Source: Pseudolabrys sp. (GTDB lineage Bacteria; Pseudomonadota; Alphaproteobacteria; Rhizobiales; Xanthobacteraceae). From it: 64,000 bases of DNA. The notes under the pieces were generated by a model. It worked only from the letters and a program-made list of their open reading frames with translations. It was not told the origin of the DNA and ran no database searches. The translations under genes were made by a program, and so were the position numbers. Below, in pieces: positions 18,698 through 27,892 of the stretch. Within the stretch, counting starts at the first letter, position 1; each line of letters starts with the position of its first letter. The stretch is taken from the NCBI GenBank assembly GCA_017849615.1, contig JAFIGS010000012.1, forward strand, positions 156,761 to 220,760. The letters are read 5' to 3'.

Positions 18698-20322
18698 CCG
18701 AACCGCTTCTCAAGGTCGAGAATCTCTCCGTCGCCTTCGGCCTCGGCACGCATGAGGTCCACGCCGTCAAGGGCGTGTCGTTCGAGATCGGCAAGGGCGA
18801 GACGGTGGCGCTGGTCGGCGAGTCCGGTTCGGGCAAGTCGGTGACGGCGCTGAGCGTGATGAAGCTGCTGCCTTATCCATCGGCGCGCCATCCCTCGGGC
18901 ACGATCACGTTCAAGGGCCAGGAACTGCTGGCGATGCCGGAACGCGACATCCGCAAGGTGCGCGGCAACGACATCACCATCATCTTCCAGGAGCCGATGA
19001 CGTCGCTGAACCCGCTGCACACCATCGAGAAGCAGATCGCCGAAGTGCTGCTGCTGCACAAGGGCCTGACCGGGCAGGCGGCGCGAACGCGCATCATCGA
19101 ACTGCTGACCCAGGTCGGCATTCCCGATCCCGAAGGGCGCCTCGAAAGCTATCCGCATCAGATGTCCGGCGGCCAGCGCCAGCGTGTCATGATCGCCATG
19201 GCGCTGGCGAACGAGCCGGACCTGCTGATCGCCGACGAGCCGACCACCGCGCTCGACGTCACCGTGCAGGCGCAGATATTGAAGCTGCTGAAGGACATCC
19301 AGACGCGGCTCGGCATGTCGATGCTGTTCATCACCCACGACCTCGGCATCGTGCGAAAGCTCGCCGACCGGGTCTGCGTCATGCAGCGCGGCGAGATCGT
19401 CGAGCAGGGCCCGGTGGAGGAGGTGTTCACCAGACCGCAGCATCCCTACACGCAGGCGCTGCTTGCCGCCGAGCCCAAGCCCGACCCGGCGCCGCCGAAG
19501 CCGGATGCGCCGGTCGTGGTCAAGACGGGCGACCTCAAGGTGTGGTTTCCGATCAAGCGCGGCGTGCTGCGCAAGGTGGTCGGCCACATCAAGGCGGTCG
19601 ATGGCGTTTCGGTCGAACTGCGCAAGGGCGAAACGCTCGGCGTCGTCGGCGAATCGGGTTCGGGCAAGACCACGCTCGGTCTCGCCATCCTGCGCCTGAT
19701 CTCGTCGAACGGACCCATCGTGTTCATGGGCGAGCCGCTGCAGGGCCTGACGTTCAAGGAAATGCGGCCGCACCGCCGCCAGATGCAAATCGTTTTCCAG
19801 GATCCCTACGGCTCGCTGAGCCCGCGCATGTCGGTGTCCGACATCATCGAGGAAGGCTTGTGGGTGCACCACGCCGGCATGAACGACGCCGAACGGGAGC
19901 GGCGCGTGGTGGCGGCGCTGGACGATGTTGGCCTCGATCCGGCGACCCGTCATCGCTACCCGCACGAATTCTCAGGCGGTCAGCGCCAGCGTATCGCTAT
20001 CGCCCGGGCTCTGGTGCTGGAGCCGACCTTCATCGTGCTCGACGAGCCCACGTCGGCGCTGGACATGCTGATCCAGGCGCAGATGGTCGATCTTCTGCGC
20101 GACCTGCAGAAGAAGCGCGATCTCACCTACATGTTCATCTCGCACGATTTGCGCGTGGTCGCGGCCTTGGCCTCGCGGCTGCTGGTGATGCGCAACGGCA
20201 AGATGGTGGAAGAAGGCGCCGCCGCCGAACTGTTCAAGAATCCGAAGAGCGACTACACCCGCGCGCTGTTCGCCGCCGCCTTCCGCATCGAGACCGCGGC
20301 CGTCCCCGCGCCGGCGTTGTAG
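18694..20322 (+). CDS. yejF: oligopeptide ABC transporter duplicated ATPase, YejF-like
   Basis: 542 residues with two complete ABC domains. Domain 1 has Walker [10 protein letters not shown] (42-50), signature MSGGQRQRV and Walker [13 protein letters not shown]. Domain 2 (from about residue 275) has [18 protein letters not shown] and [11 protein letters not shown]. Both domains have the C-terminal oligopeptide extension ([23 protein letters not shown]). It powers import by the preceding permeases. The ATGA overlap at 18694-18697 fixes the start and indicates translational coupling. Confidence 0.94.
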   Translation: MTEPLLKVENLSVAFGLGTHEVHAVKGVSFEIGKGETVALVGESGSGKSVTALSVMKLLPYPSARHPSGTITFKGQELLAMPERDIRKVRGNDITIIFQEPMTSLNPLHTIEKQIAEVLLLHKGLTGQAARTRIIELLTQVGIPDPEGRLESYPHQMSGGQRQRVMIAMALANEPDLLIADEPTTALDVTVQAQILKLLKDIQTRLGMSMLFITHDLGIVRKLADRVCVMQRGEIVEQGPVEEVFTRPQHPYTQALLAAEPKPDPAPPKPDAPVVVKTGDLKVWFPIKRGVLRKVVGHIKAVDGVSVELRKGETLGVVGESGSGKTTLGLAILRLISSNGPIVFMGEPLQGLTFKEMRPHRRQMQIVFQDPYGSLSPRMSVSDIIEEGLWVHHAGMNDAERERRVVAALDDVGLDPATRHRYPHEFSGGQRQRIAIARALVLEPTFIVLDEPTSALDMLIQAQMVDLLRDLQKKRDLTYMFISHDLRVVAALASRLLVMRNGKMVEEGAAAELFKNPKSDYTRALFAAAFRIETAAVPAPAL

Positions 20323-20403
20323 CCGTCTCACGCTTTCTTGATTCGGACTTGAGTGCGCCGGTCGGGCATGAGCGTCGTGTCATTTGTGGAGATCTCGATC
20401 GTG

Positions 20404-21087
20404 ATGCCGTTACGCTTTGGTTTCGCCGCCGCTTTGCTGCTTGCGCTTGCCGCGCCACTGTCGGCACGCGCCGATGACGCGGCGCAGTTTCCGATCATCG
20501 CCGATGACGGCAGCATCATCGCCAATCACAGCGTCTCCACCGACCTTGTCGCTCGCATCGAGAAGCTCAAGAATATCGTCGTCGTCGGCAACCCGGCGGG
20601 CAAGGTGACGTTGTACGAATTCTACGATCTCAATTGTCCCTACTGCCGCCGCGCTTCGGCGGACATCGACGAACTGCTGCAAAGCAATACGAGCGTCCGT
20701 CTCGTGCTGGTGCCGTTTCCGGTGCTGGGCATTCCCTCGATCCTGGCGGCCCGCGTCGAATATGCCGTGAACCGCATGTCGAACGCGGAAAACGCCTATA
20801 AATTCCACCGCGCCGTCTATCAGGGGCGAGGCACCATCGACGATCAGCGCGCCTTCGCCGCGGCGCAGTCCCTGGGCCTCGAAAGCGTCGAACTGCGCAA
20901 GATCGCCAATGACGACGCCTTCGGCACGGTGATGAAAGAGCACCTGCGCGTCGGCGATGCGCTCGGCATTCAGGCTACGCCGGGGCTTGTGCTCGGCGGC
21001 GTCGTCATCGTCGGCTATCCGGGCAAGAAGGCACTGACCGAGGCGGTCAATTCGGTGGCTAAATGCGGCACGGTGATGTGCCCGTGA
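20404..21087 (+). CDS. periplasmic DsbA-family thiol-disulfide oxidoreductase
   Basis: 227 residues from ATG 20404. Residues 1-23 are a signal peptide (hydrophobic FGFAAALLLALAAPLSARA). A thioredoxin fold has active site CPYC (78-81), an inserted helical domain and the cis-Pro loop QATPGLVLGG. CPYC is a glutaredoxin/DsbA-like dithiol, so oxidation or isomerisation of envelope proteins is likely. The frame is open to 20353, but this start puts the signal peptide at the N-terminus. It follows the Yej operon after 81 bp and may be transcribed with it. Confidence 0.85.
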   Translation: MPLRFGFAAALLLALAAPLSARADDAAQFPIIADDGSIIANHSVSTDLVARIEKLKNIVVVGNPAGKVTLYEFYDLNCPYCRRASADIDELLQSNTSVRLVLVPFPVLGIPSILAARVEYAVNRMSNAENAYKFHRAVYQGRGTIDDQRAFAAAQSLGLESVELRKIANDDAFGTVMKEHLRVGDALGIQATPGLVLGGVVIVGYPGKKALTEAVNSVAKCGTVMCP

Positions 21088-21093
21088 TATCGC

Positions 21094-21174
21094 GTCAGTC
21101 CGGGGTGCGCTGAAGGCGCGAACCCGGAATCCAACGCTGGATTCCGGATCGCCGCTGTGCGGCGTCCGGAATGA
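21094..21174. repeat. palindromic intergenic repeat, short member of the GTCATTCCGGGG family
   Basis: Begins GTCAGTCCGGGGTGCGC and ends GTCCGGAATGAC, with inner AACCCGGAATCC / GGATTCCGGATC pairing. Shorter and more diverged than the 102-106 bp copies. Lies between the convergent DsbA-like and NlpC/P60 genes. Confidence 0.75.
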
Positions 21175-21182
21175 CGGCATGC

Positions 21183-22025
21183 CTACACCCTCTTCACGCT
21201 CGTCACTTCGCTTCCAGCCGCCTTGATGCGCGCGATAGCCTCGGCCGCCGGTTCGCTCGCGACCATCATGTGATGGGCGTTGGCGTGAAGCAGCGTGCCG
21301 GCGTCGCGGGCGATGGCGACATGGCCCTTCCAGAACACGAGATCGCCACGGCGCAGGTCGCCGAGCGCAACGGGTGAGCCCAGCGCGCGCTCCTGCATAT
21401 AGGTGTCGCGCGGGCAGGGGTGGCCGGCTGCATTCATCGCCAGTTGGACGAGGCCGGAGCAGTCGATGCCAAGCGAGGACTTGCCGCCCCACAGGTAAGG
21501 CACGCCGGCGAACATCTCGGCGACGGCGACGAAGTCGTTATGCTTCGCACTGAGCGGTGCGACATGGCCGAGCGGATAATGCCAGCCATAGCCGTCGATG
21601 GCGAAGGTGTCGGTCGTACGCGCGATTGCGATGCCCGCGCCCATCGGCAGCGCGATCATCGGCGGCAGCTTGATGTTGGCGGCGGGAAAGCCGAAGGTGC
21701 GCGGCACGCAGACGCGGTGCGTTGGCTTAAGCCCGACCGGGCCGAGCGCATTGGCCGATAGATAGCCGACATAACCGTCGCTCTCGATCTGGCCCCAGGC
21801 CCAGCCTTCCTCGCTCGTCTCATAGACCGTGACGCGTTCGCCCTTGAGCGCCTGGGTATCGAGCGCTGCCTCATGCGCGGGGTCGCGGCGCATGTCGGCA
21901 ATCGGCTCGATGACCTCACACACGTCACCTTCGACAAACCGCGCCGCCTCGACCTTTCCGTGCAAATGCGCGGCGGCGATGTCCTTGCGATAAGGGTTCA
22001 AGCGAGGGTCAAGCATCTCAGCCAT
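21183..22025 (-). CDS. NlpC/P60 cell-wall hydrolase with SH3-like domain
   Basis: 280 residues. The N-terminal half (about 30-110) resembles a bacterial SH3 domain (EGWAWGQIESDGYVGYLSA). The C-terminal NlpC/P60 peptidase domain has catalytic Cys189 in GIDCSGLVQ and His235 in KGHVAIARD. Such enzymes cut D-Glu-diaminopimelate bonds in peptidoglycan peptides. There is no signal peptide, so it may act on imported muropeptides in the cytoplasm, which would suit the aminopeptidase gene directly upstream. The start overlaps that gene's stop by 8 nt (ATGGCTGA); an alternative ATG is at 22016. Confidence 0.88.
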   Translation of the reverse strand: MAEMLDPRLNPYRKDIAAAHLHGKVEAARFVEGDVCEVIEPIADMRRDPAHEAALDTQALKGERVTVYETSEEGWAWGQIESDGYVGYLSANALGPVGLKPTHRVCVPRTFGFPAANIKLPPMIALPMGAGIAIARTTDTFAIDGYGWHYPLGHVAPLSAKHNDFVAVAEMFAGVPYLWGGKSSLGIDCSGLVQLAMNAAGHPCPRDTYMQERALGSPVALGDLRRGDLVFWKGHVAIARDAGTLLHANAHHMMVASEPAAEAIARIKAAGSEVTSVKRV

Positions 22026-23388
22026 AGCGCTCGACGAGCACCGCGTAGAGCGCCCGTGCCGCCATCAATTCGCCGCCCTCGGGCCGGCCGGGCCGCGCCG
22101 ACGGCGTCCAGGCGAAGATGTCGAGATGCACCCAGGACGGCGCGTCGACGAACTTCTTGAGGAACAACGCCGCAGTGATGGAGCCGGCCATGCCGTCGCT
22201 GCCGACATTGTTGATGTCGGCGGCCTTGGAATCGAGCTGCGCCTCGTAAGGCTGCCACAGCGGCAGCCGCCACACCGGATCGTTCTCGGCGAGTCCGGCT
22301 TTGCTGATGTCGGCCGCGAGTTTGTCGTCATCGGTGAACATCGCCGGCAGTTGCGTGCCGAGCGCGACACGCGCCGCGCCGGTGAGCGTGGCGAAGTCGG
22401 CCAGCAGGGCCGGCTTGTCCTCGCTCGCCAAGGCCAGGGCGTCGGCGAGGATGAGACGGCCTTCGGCATCGGTGTTGCCGATCTCGACGGTGAGGCCCTT
22501 GCGCGAATTGAAGATGTCGCGCGGCCGGAAACTCTTGCCGGATACCGAATTTTCGACCGCCGGGATGAGCACGCGCAGGCGCAGCTTCATCTTGCCGGCC
22601 ATGATCATGTGGGCGAGGCCGAGCACGGTGGCGGCGCCGCCCATATCCTTCTTCATGTTGAGCATGCCGCTTGACGGCTTGATGTCGAGGCCGCCGGTGT
22701 CGAAGCACACGCCCTTGCCGACCAAAGTCACCTTTGGGTCTTTCTCCTTACCCCAGGTGATGTCGATGAGCCGCGGCGCGCGTGGCGAGCCCATGCCGAC
22801 GGCGTGGATCAGCGGGAATTCCTTCGCGAGCTTGTCGCCGCTCGTGACCTGAATCTTCGCACCGTGCTGGTCGGCGAGTTTTCGCGCCGCGGCTTCGAGC
22901 TCGTCGGGCCCCAGATCGTTGGCCGGCGTGTTGATGAGGTCGCGTGCCAGGGCCACGCCTTCGGCAATGCGGCTGGCCTCGTCGCCATCGACGCCCTTGG
23001 GAAGAGCCAGCTTGATCTTGCGGGTCTCGGCCTTGCGGTAGCGCGTGAACTGGTAGGCGCCGGTGGCGAAAGCCAGCGCGGCGAGGCGCACGTCATGCGG
23101 GTCGTTGGCGAAGCGGTAGGTGCCGGCGGGCAACAGATTGACCAGCGCGCCGGGGCGGAACGCATCGATCGCGTCGCCGGGCCGTTCGAGGCCGAAAAGC
23201 ACGCCGGCCAGTTTACCGTCCTGTGCGGGGATCAGCAGCAGACGGCCAGGCTTGGGCTCGAAGCCGGCGGCCTTGGCGAAATTGCGCTCGCGCTCGCCGA
23301 AACCGGCCAGCACGGTTTCGGCGTTGCCGCCATGAACGAACCAGATCGGGATGCCGCGCTCGCTGGTCGCCGCAAAGACAGGGTGCAT
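22018..23388 (-). CDS. M17 family leucyl aminopeptidase
   Basis: 456 residues. M17 signature NTDAEGRLILADAL and metal/bicarbonate site residues in VGKGVCFDTGGLDIKP are present. The N-terminal domain is shorter than in PepA, as in the alphaproteobacterial leucyl aminopeptidase family group. It removes N-terminal amino acids from peptides in the cytoplasm. Start set at 23388 (MHPVF); the frame extends upstream to 23463 through Arg-rich sequence unlike the family. The 8-nt overlap with the NlpC/P60 gene suggests a peptide-recycling pair. Confidence 0.9.
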   Translation of the reverse strand: MHPVFAATSERGIPIWFVHGGNAETVLAGFGERERNFAKAAGFEPKPGRLLLIPAQDGKLAGVLFGLERPGDAIDAFRPGALVNLLPAGTYRFANDPHDVRLAALAFATGAYQFTRYRKAETRKIKLALPKGVDGDEASRIAEGVALARDLINTPANDLGPDELEAAARKLADQHGAKIQVTSGDKLAKEFPLIHAVGMGSPRAPRLIDITWGKEKDPKVTLVGKGVCFDTGGLDIKPSSGMLNMKKDMGGAATVLGLAHMIMAGKMKLRLRVLIPAVENSVSGKSFRPRDIFNSRKGLTVEIGNTDAEGRLILADALALASEDKPALLADFATLTGAARVALGTQLPAMFTDDDKLAADISKAGLAENDPVWRLPLWQPYEAQLDSKAADINNVGSDGMAGSITAALFLKKFVDAPSWVHLDIFAWTPSARPGRPEGGELMAARALYAVLVERYG

Positions 23389-23453
23389 TGCTGTGTCGTC
23401 TCTCTGAAGGGTTTTTCGCCGTCGCCGTCGCGCGACACTAGCCGAATTCGCGC

Positions 23454-23477
23454 GGTTAACCACTCGTTAGGGTTAAC
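23454..23477. promoter_or_regulatory. GGTTAAC direct repeat with a CtrA-like TTAA-N7-TTAG box upstream of tadD
   Basis: GGTTAAC occurs at 23454-23460 and again at 23471-23477. Within it, TTAA (23456-23459)-N7-TTAG (23467-23470) differs by one base from the CtrA consensus TTAA-N7-TTAA. It lies about 50-70 bp upstream of tadD in the divergent gap with the aminopeptidase gene. CtrA control of cpa/tad genes is known in Caulobacter; here it is inferred. Confidence 0.4.
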
Positions 23478-23526
23478 GTTTTATTGCTCGGATATGCCGC
23501 CGGAAACCTCCCCTCGCACAAGCGGG

Positions 23527-24351
23527 ATGTCCATGCGCCTCTCCTCGCGCCCCCCGTATCGCAAAGCCTCATCCCGCAGGGGACGCTTGCTGGCCGCGGC
23601 CGGACTGGCGCTGGCGCTCGGTCTTGCCGGCTGCAAGACCAGCAACGACATTACCGGATCGATCGGCGGCCGGACCGCCCAGCCCGTTACCGAAGGCGAC
23701 TGGCGCTCCGCCCTGGACACCTGGGGCGAGCGCTACAAGGCCGATCCGTCCAATGCGGAAGCTGCCATCAATTACGCCCGCGCCCTGCGCGCCACCGACC
23801 AGCGGGCGCAGGCCGTCGCGGTGCTGGAGCAGGCCGCCATCCGCAATCCGACCAACATGGCGCTGCTCGGCGCCTATGGCCGCGCCCTGGCCGCGGTCGG
23901 CAACTATCAGCAGGCGCTCGACGCGCTCGGCCGGGCGCATACGCCGGACAATCCGGACTGGAGCATCCTCAACGCCCAGGGCGCGGTGCTCGACCAGATG
24001 GGCCGCAGCGCCGAGGCGCAGCGGCATTACTCGGCGGCGCTCAAGATCGTGCCGGACGAGCCGTCGGTGCTGTCGAACCTTGGCCTGTCCTATGTTCTCA
24101 CCAAGGATCTCAAACGCGCCGAGGTCACGTTGCGCCGGGCGGTGGCGCAGCCGGGCGCCAACCCGAAGGTGCGGCAGAACCTCGCGCTGGTTCTGGGGCT
24201 GCGCGGCAAAAACGCCGAGGCCGAACAGGTGGCCGGTGAGGGGCTGCCGCCCGACGCGGCCGCGGCGAATGTCGCGAACCTGCGGCAGGTGCTGTCGCAG
24301 CGCCAGAAGGGCGGCCGAGGCTATCTGCCGTCGCCGAGCGACGGCGGCTAG
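23527..24351 (+). CDS. tadD: TadD-like tetratricopeptide lipoprotein
   Basis: 274 residues. After a basic N-terminus, a hydrophobic run ends in the lipobox LGLAGC (Cys near residue 36), so an outer-membrane lipoprotein is expected. At least four TPR-like repeats follow (NAEAAINYARALRATDQ; NMALLGAYGRALAAVGN; DWSILNAQGAVLDQMGR; PSVLSNLGLSYVLTKDL). TadD is a pilotin-like factor for Tad secretin assembly. Starts at 23494, 23527 and 23533 are all possible. It is convergent with tadC; the two stop codons share the palindrome CTAG at 24348-24351. Confidence 0.87.
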   Translation: MSMRLSSRPPYRKASSRRGRLLAAAGLALALGLAGCKTSNDITGSIGGRTAQPVTEGDWRSALDTWGERYKADPSNAEAAINYARALRATDQRAQAVAVLEQAAIRNPTNMALLGAYGRALAAVGNYQQALDALGRAHTPDNPDWSILNAQGAVLDQMGRSAEAQRHYSAALKIVPDEPSVLSNLGLSYVLTKDLKRAEVTLRRAVAQPGANPKVRQNLALVLGLRGKNAEAEQVAGEGLPPDAAAANVANLRQVLSQRQKGGRGYLPSPSDGG

Positions 24352-25322
24352 TTGATCGCCATCACCTTGATGGCGGCGGGCCCGAGAATCACGACGAACA
24401 GCACCGGCAGGAAGAACAGGATCATCGGCACGGTGAGCTTGGGCGGCAGGCCGGCGGCCTTCTTCTCGGCTTCCGACATGCGCATGTCGCGGTTCTCCTG
24501 CGCCATGACGCGCAGCATGTTGGCGAGCGGCGTGCCGTACTTCTCGGCCTGCGTCAGCGCCATGCAGACCGATTTGACGCCTTCGAGGTCGGTGCGCTTG
24601 GCGAGGTTCTCATAGGCCTGACGGCGGTCGGGCAGGTAGGACAGCTCCGCGGTCGTCAGCGTCAGTTCCTCGGCCAGTGGCACGGACTGCGTGCCGATTT
24701 CCTCGCTGACCTTCTTGAGCGCGGCTTCGATCGACATGCCGGATTCGACGCAGATCAGCAGCAGGTCGAGCGTGTCGGGGAAGGCGCGCCTGATCGAAAG
24801 CTGCCGCTTCTGGATCTTGTTCTTGAGCAGCATCAGCGGCATGTGCATGCCGAGATAGGCGGCGCCGATGCACAGGCCGAGCTTGACACTCAAGGGCTGG
24901 TCGAAATCGGTCACGACGAACATATAGAAGGCGGCAAAGAGCGTGGCCGCGATCGGCGTCACCATGCGGAAGAACAGGAAGGTGACGTAAGGCGCTTGGC
25001 CGCGATAGCCGGCCTGCACCAGTTTCAAACGGGCTTCTTCCTGGCCGAACCACTTGTTCAGGTTGAAGCCGTCGACCACGCGCTGGATGTATTGCTTCGG
25101 CGACTGTCGCAGCGACACCCGCTCGTTCTCCTTGGCCAGACGCTCGCGCTCCCGGGCGCGGATCTTCTCGCGCTCGATGGCGACGGCCTTCATGCGCTTG
25201 TCGAGCGGATTGGCGAAAACGAGCGGCATGGCAATGGTGAGCACGGTCGCCATGGCGGCGATCGCGGCGAAGATCACCGTCAGCGATTGTGTGTTCAGCG
25301 TGCTGGCGATCTGGTCGATCAT
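24348..25322 (-). CDS. tadC: Tad pilus inner-membrane platform protein TadC
   Basis: 324 residues with GspF/T2SSF domain (about 145-275; SGMSIEAALKKVSEEIG and MALTQAEKYGTPLANMLRVMAQE) and membrane helices near 15-35, 115-135 and 295-320. With TadB it forms the inner-membrane platform that the CpaF motor acts on. A charged coiled stretch rich in Arg, Glu and Lys lies at 45-75. Ten bp after tadB in the same operon; last gene of the minus-strand cpa operon. Confidence 0.93.
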   Translation of the reverse strand: MIDQIASTLNTQSLTVIFAAIAAMATVLTIAMPLVFANPLDKRMKAVAIEREKIRARERERLAKENERVSLRQSPKQYIQRVVDGFNLNKWFGQEEARLKLVQAGYRGQAPYVTFLFFRMVTPIAATLFAAFYMFVVTDFDQPLSVKLGLCIGAAYLGMHMPLMLLKNKIQKRQLSIRRAFPDTLDLLLICVESGMSIEAALKKVSEEIGTQSVPLAEELTLTTAELSYLPDRRQAYENLAKRTDLEGVKSVCMALTQAEKYGTPLANMLRVMAQENRDMRMSEAEKKAAGLPPKLTVPMILFFLPVLFVVILGPAAIKVMAIN

Positions 25323-25332
25323 GGCCCGGCCG

Positions 25333-26310
25333 TCAGAAATCGAAGTTGATCATCTTCTTCATCACCAGAACGCCCATCGTCATCCAGACCGCCGAACCGG
25401 CGAGCATGATGTTTCCGAGCTGTTCGGTGAACAGAAGACTGATGTAGGAAGGGCTGGTGATCCAGACGAGCGTCATCACGGCGATCGGCAAGGCGCCGAT
25501 GATGGCGGCGGAGGCCTTCGCCTCCTGCGACATGGCCTGGATCTTGGCCTTCATTTTCTTGCGGTCGCGCAACACGCGCGACAGGTTGGCCAGGGTTTCG
25601 GAGAGGTTGCCGCCGGCCTTCTGCTGGATGGCGATGACAATGCCGAAGAAGTTGGCTTCCGGCACAGGCATGCGCTCGTAGAGCTTGCCACAGGCTTCGC
25701 CCAGCGGCATGCCGATCGCCTGCGTCTCGAGGATGGCGCGGAATTCCGAGCGCACCGGCTCGGGCGCATCGATGGTGATCATCTTGATACAGTCGAGCAG
25801 CGGCAGGCCGGCCTTGATGCCGCGCACGATGACGTCGACCGCGTCCGGAAACCCATTGAGAAACTTCTGCTCGCGGCGCCGCTTCAGGAAGCCCAAGAGC
25901 CAGTGCGGAATACCGAAGGCGCCGGCGAAGCCGAGACCCATCGAGGCCAGCAGACCGGCGTTGGCCAGCGTGCCGAGAAGGAACATGCCAACGCCGATCG
26001 CGCCGGAAACGATGAAGAAGGTCTGCTTGGACCAGCTCAGGCCTGCCTGGGTGATGCGGACCGGGAGAGGCGGCGACTTGCGATTGCGGTTGCGCTCCTC
26101 GAATTCCTTCAGAGTGTTTTCGATGGTGTCGCGCCGGCTCTTCTGCGGGCCGCGCGTCTTGCGCGCCATCGGCTCGGCGCGCGCCACGTTGGCGACGCGC
26201 TGCTCGGCCTTCTTCTCGCCCGAGAGGAGCGGATAAAGGAAGACATAGGCCACGCCGCCGATGGCGACGGCGGCGAGGAAGAAGACGGCGATCGCGTTCA
26301 TCTCCGGCAT
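25333..26310 (-). CDS. tadB: Tad pilus inner-membrane platform protein TadB
   Basis: 325 residues. N-terminal helix (AIAVFFLAAVAIGGVAYVFLY) and basic cytoplasmic stretch, two helices near 95-140, GspF/T2SSF domain with VIVRGIKAGLPLLDCIKMI and IVIAIQQKAGGNLSETLANLS, then C-terminal helices. Partner of TadC in the secretion platform. The start lies two bases after the cpaF stop, so translation is probably coupled. Confidence 0.93.
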   Translation of the reverse strand: MPEMNAIAVFFLAAVAIGGVAYVFLYPLLSGEKKAEQRVANVARAEPMARKTRGPQKSRRDTIENTLKEFEERNRNRKSPPLPVRITQAGLSWSKQTFFIVSGAIGVGMFLLGTLANAGLLASMGLGFAGAFGIPHWLLGFLKRRREQKFLNGFPDAVDVIVRGIKAGLPLLDCIKMITIDAPEPVRSEFRAILETQAIGMPLGEACGKLYERMPVPEANFFGIVIAIQQKAGGNLSETLANLSRVLRDRKKMKAKIQAMSQEAKASAAIIGALPIAVMTLVWITSPSYISLLFTEQLGNIMLAGSAVWMTMGVLVMKKMINFDF

Positions 26311-26312
26311 GG

Positions 26313-27845
26313 CTAGCCTCGCATCGATTGCGCGGCTTCCTCGGCCGCATCGAGCGCGGCGGCGAGCCGCTTTTCCTCGCCGTAATAGCGCGCACGGTCC
26401 CAGAAGCGCGGCCGGCCGATGCCGGTCGAGCGATGGCGGCCGAGGATGTTGCCGTCGGCGTCCTCGCCAACCATTTCGTAGAGGAACAGGTCCTGGGTGA
26501 TGATGACCTCGCCTTCCAGCCCCATCACTTCGGTGATGTGGGTGATGCGGCGCGAGCCGTCGCGCAGGCGCGCCGCCTGAACCACGACATCGATGGAAGC
26601 CACGATCATCTCGCGGATGGTTTTCGACGGCAGCGAGAAGCCGCCCATGGTGATCATGGATTCAAGTCGCGACAGCGCTTCGCGCGGGTTGTTGGCGTGC
26701 AGCGTACCCATGGAACCGTCATGGCCGGTGTTCATAGCCTGCAGCAGATCGAACGCCTCGGGTCCGCGGACTTCGCCGACGATGATGCGTTCCGGGCGCA
26801 TACGCAGACAGTTGCGCACCAGTTCGCGCATTGTCACCTGGCCTTCGCCCTCGAGGTTGGGCGGCCGGGTTTCCAGGCGAACCACGTGCGGCTGCTGCAA
26901 CTGAAGTTCGGCGGCGTCTTCGCAGGTGATGATGCGCTCGTCGGCGTCGATGAACTGCGTCAGGCAGTTGAGCAGGGTGGTCTTGCCGGAGCCAGTGCCG
27001 CCGGACACCAGCGTGTTGACGCGGCAGCGGCCGAGGACGCGCAGGATCTCGGCGCCCTGTTCGGTGATCGAGCCGAACTTGACGAGCTGATCGAGCGTCA
27101 GCTTGTCCTTCTTGAACTTACGAATGGTCAGGGCCGGGCCGTCGATCGAGAGCGGCGGCACAATGGCGTTGACGCGCGAACCGTCCGGCAAGCGCGCGTC
27201 GCAGATCGGCGAGGCTTCGTCGACGCGGCGGCCGACCTGGCTGACGATGCGCTGGCAGATGTTCAGAAGCTGCTGGTTGTCGCGGAAACGGATACCGGTA
27301 CGCTGAATCTTGCCTTTGACTTCGATATAGACCGTGCCGGAGCCATTCACCATGATGTCGGCGATGTCGTCGCGCGCGAGCAAAGGTTCGAGCGGGCCGA
27401 AGCCGAGTACGTCGTTGCAGATGTCGTCGAGCAGTTCTTCCTGCTCCGAGATCGACATCACGATGTTCTTGATCGCGATGATCTCGTTGACGATGTCGCG
27501 GATTTCCTCGCGCGCGGATTCGGCGTCGAGACGGGCGAGCTGCGCCAGATCGATCGCTTCGATCAGCGCGCCGAAGATGGTGCCCTTGGTGGTGTAATAG
27601 GCTTCCGAGCGGCGCGAATCGACCGCCGGCATGTTGACGGCGGCTTGGCGGCGCTCCGGCGTCGGCGCGGCGACGAGCGGCGCACCGAGTCCGTCGGATG
27701 GAAATGGCGTGCGGCCGGTTTCGGTGGGCGCCGTCGGCGGCGACGGCACATGAGCGGCCGGAGCAGGCGCGGGCGCATGCGGCGCCGGCTGCATCGCCGG
27801 GGCTGGGCTGCGAATATCGGCGGTGCCGCCACGCTTACCGAACAC
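26313..27845 (-). CDS. cpaF: Tad pilus secretion ATPase CpaF/TadA
   Basis: 510 residues, a type II/IV secretion ATPase. An Ala/Pro-rich disordered N-terminus (15-60) precedes the conserved N-domain. Walker A is GGTGSGKTT (282-290), the Asp/His boxes include [11 protein letters not shown] and [20 protein letters not shown], and [18 protein letters not shown] is the His box. It hydrolyses ATP at the cytoplasmic face to polymerise (and, in Caulobacter CpaF, also retract) Flp pilin. Between cpaE (47-bp gap) and tadB (2-bp gap). Confidence 0.95.
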   Translation of the reverse strand: MFGKRGGTADIRSPAPAMQPAPHAPAPAPAAHVPSPPTAPTETGRTPFPSDGLGAPLVAAPTPERRQAAVNMPAVDSRRSEAYYTTKGTIFGALIEAIDLAQLARLDAESAREEIRDIVNEIIAIKNIVMSISEQEELLDDICNDVLGFGPLEPLLARDDIADIMVNGSGTVYIEVKGKIQRTGIRFRDNQQLLNICQRIVSQVGRRVDEASPICDARLPDGSRVNAIVPPLSIDGPALTIRKFKKDKLTLDQLVKFGSITEQGAEILRVLGRCRVNTLVSGGTGSGKTTLLNCLTQFIDADERIITCEDAAELQLQQPHVVRLETRPPNLEGEGQVTMRELVRNCLRMRPERIIVGEVRGPEAFDLLQAMNTGHDGSMGTLHANNPREALSRLESMITMGGFSLPSKTIREMIVASIDVVVQAARLRDGSRRITHITEVMGLEGEVIITQDLFLYEMVGEDADGNILGRHRSTGIGRPRFWDRARYYGEEKRLAAALDAAEEAAQSMRG

Positions 27846-27892
27846 GTCGATTTACTCCGGACACTTCAAGGCAGGTCAACAGCGCGCAGGCA

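Noticed and set aside
22804-23526. Long open frame joined in frame to tadD
   Set aside because: It is antisense to the aminopeptidase gene and has the low-quality composition of a GC-rich shadow; the lipoprotein signal shows that TadD starts near 23527.
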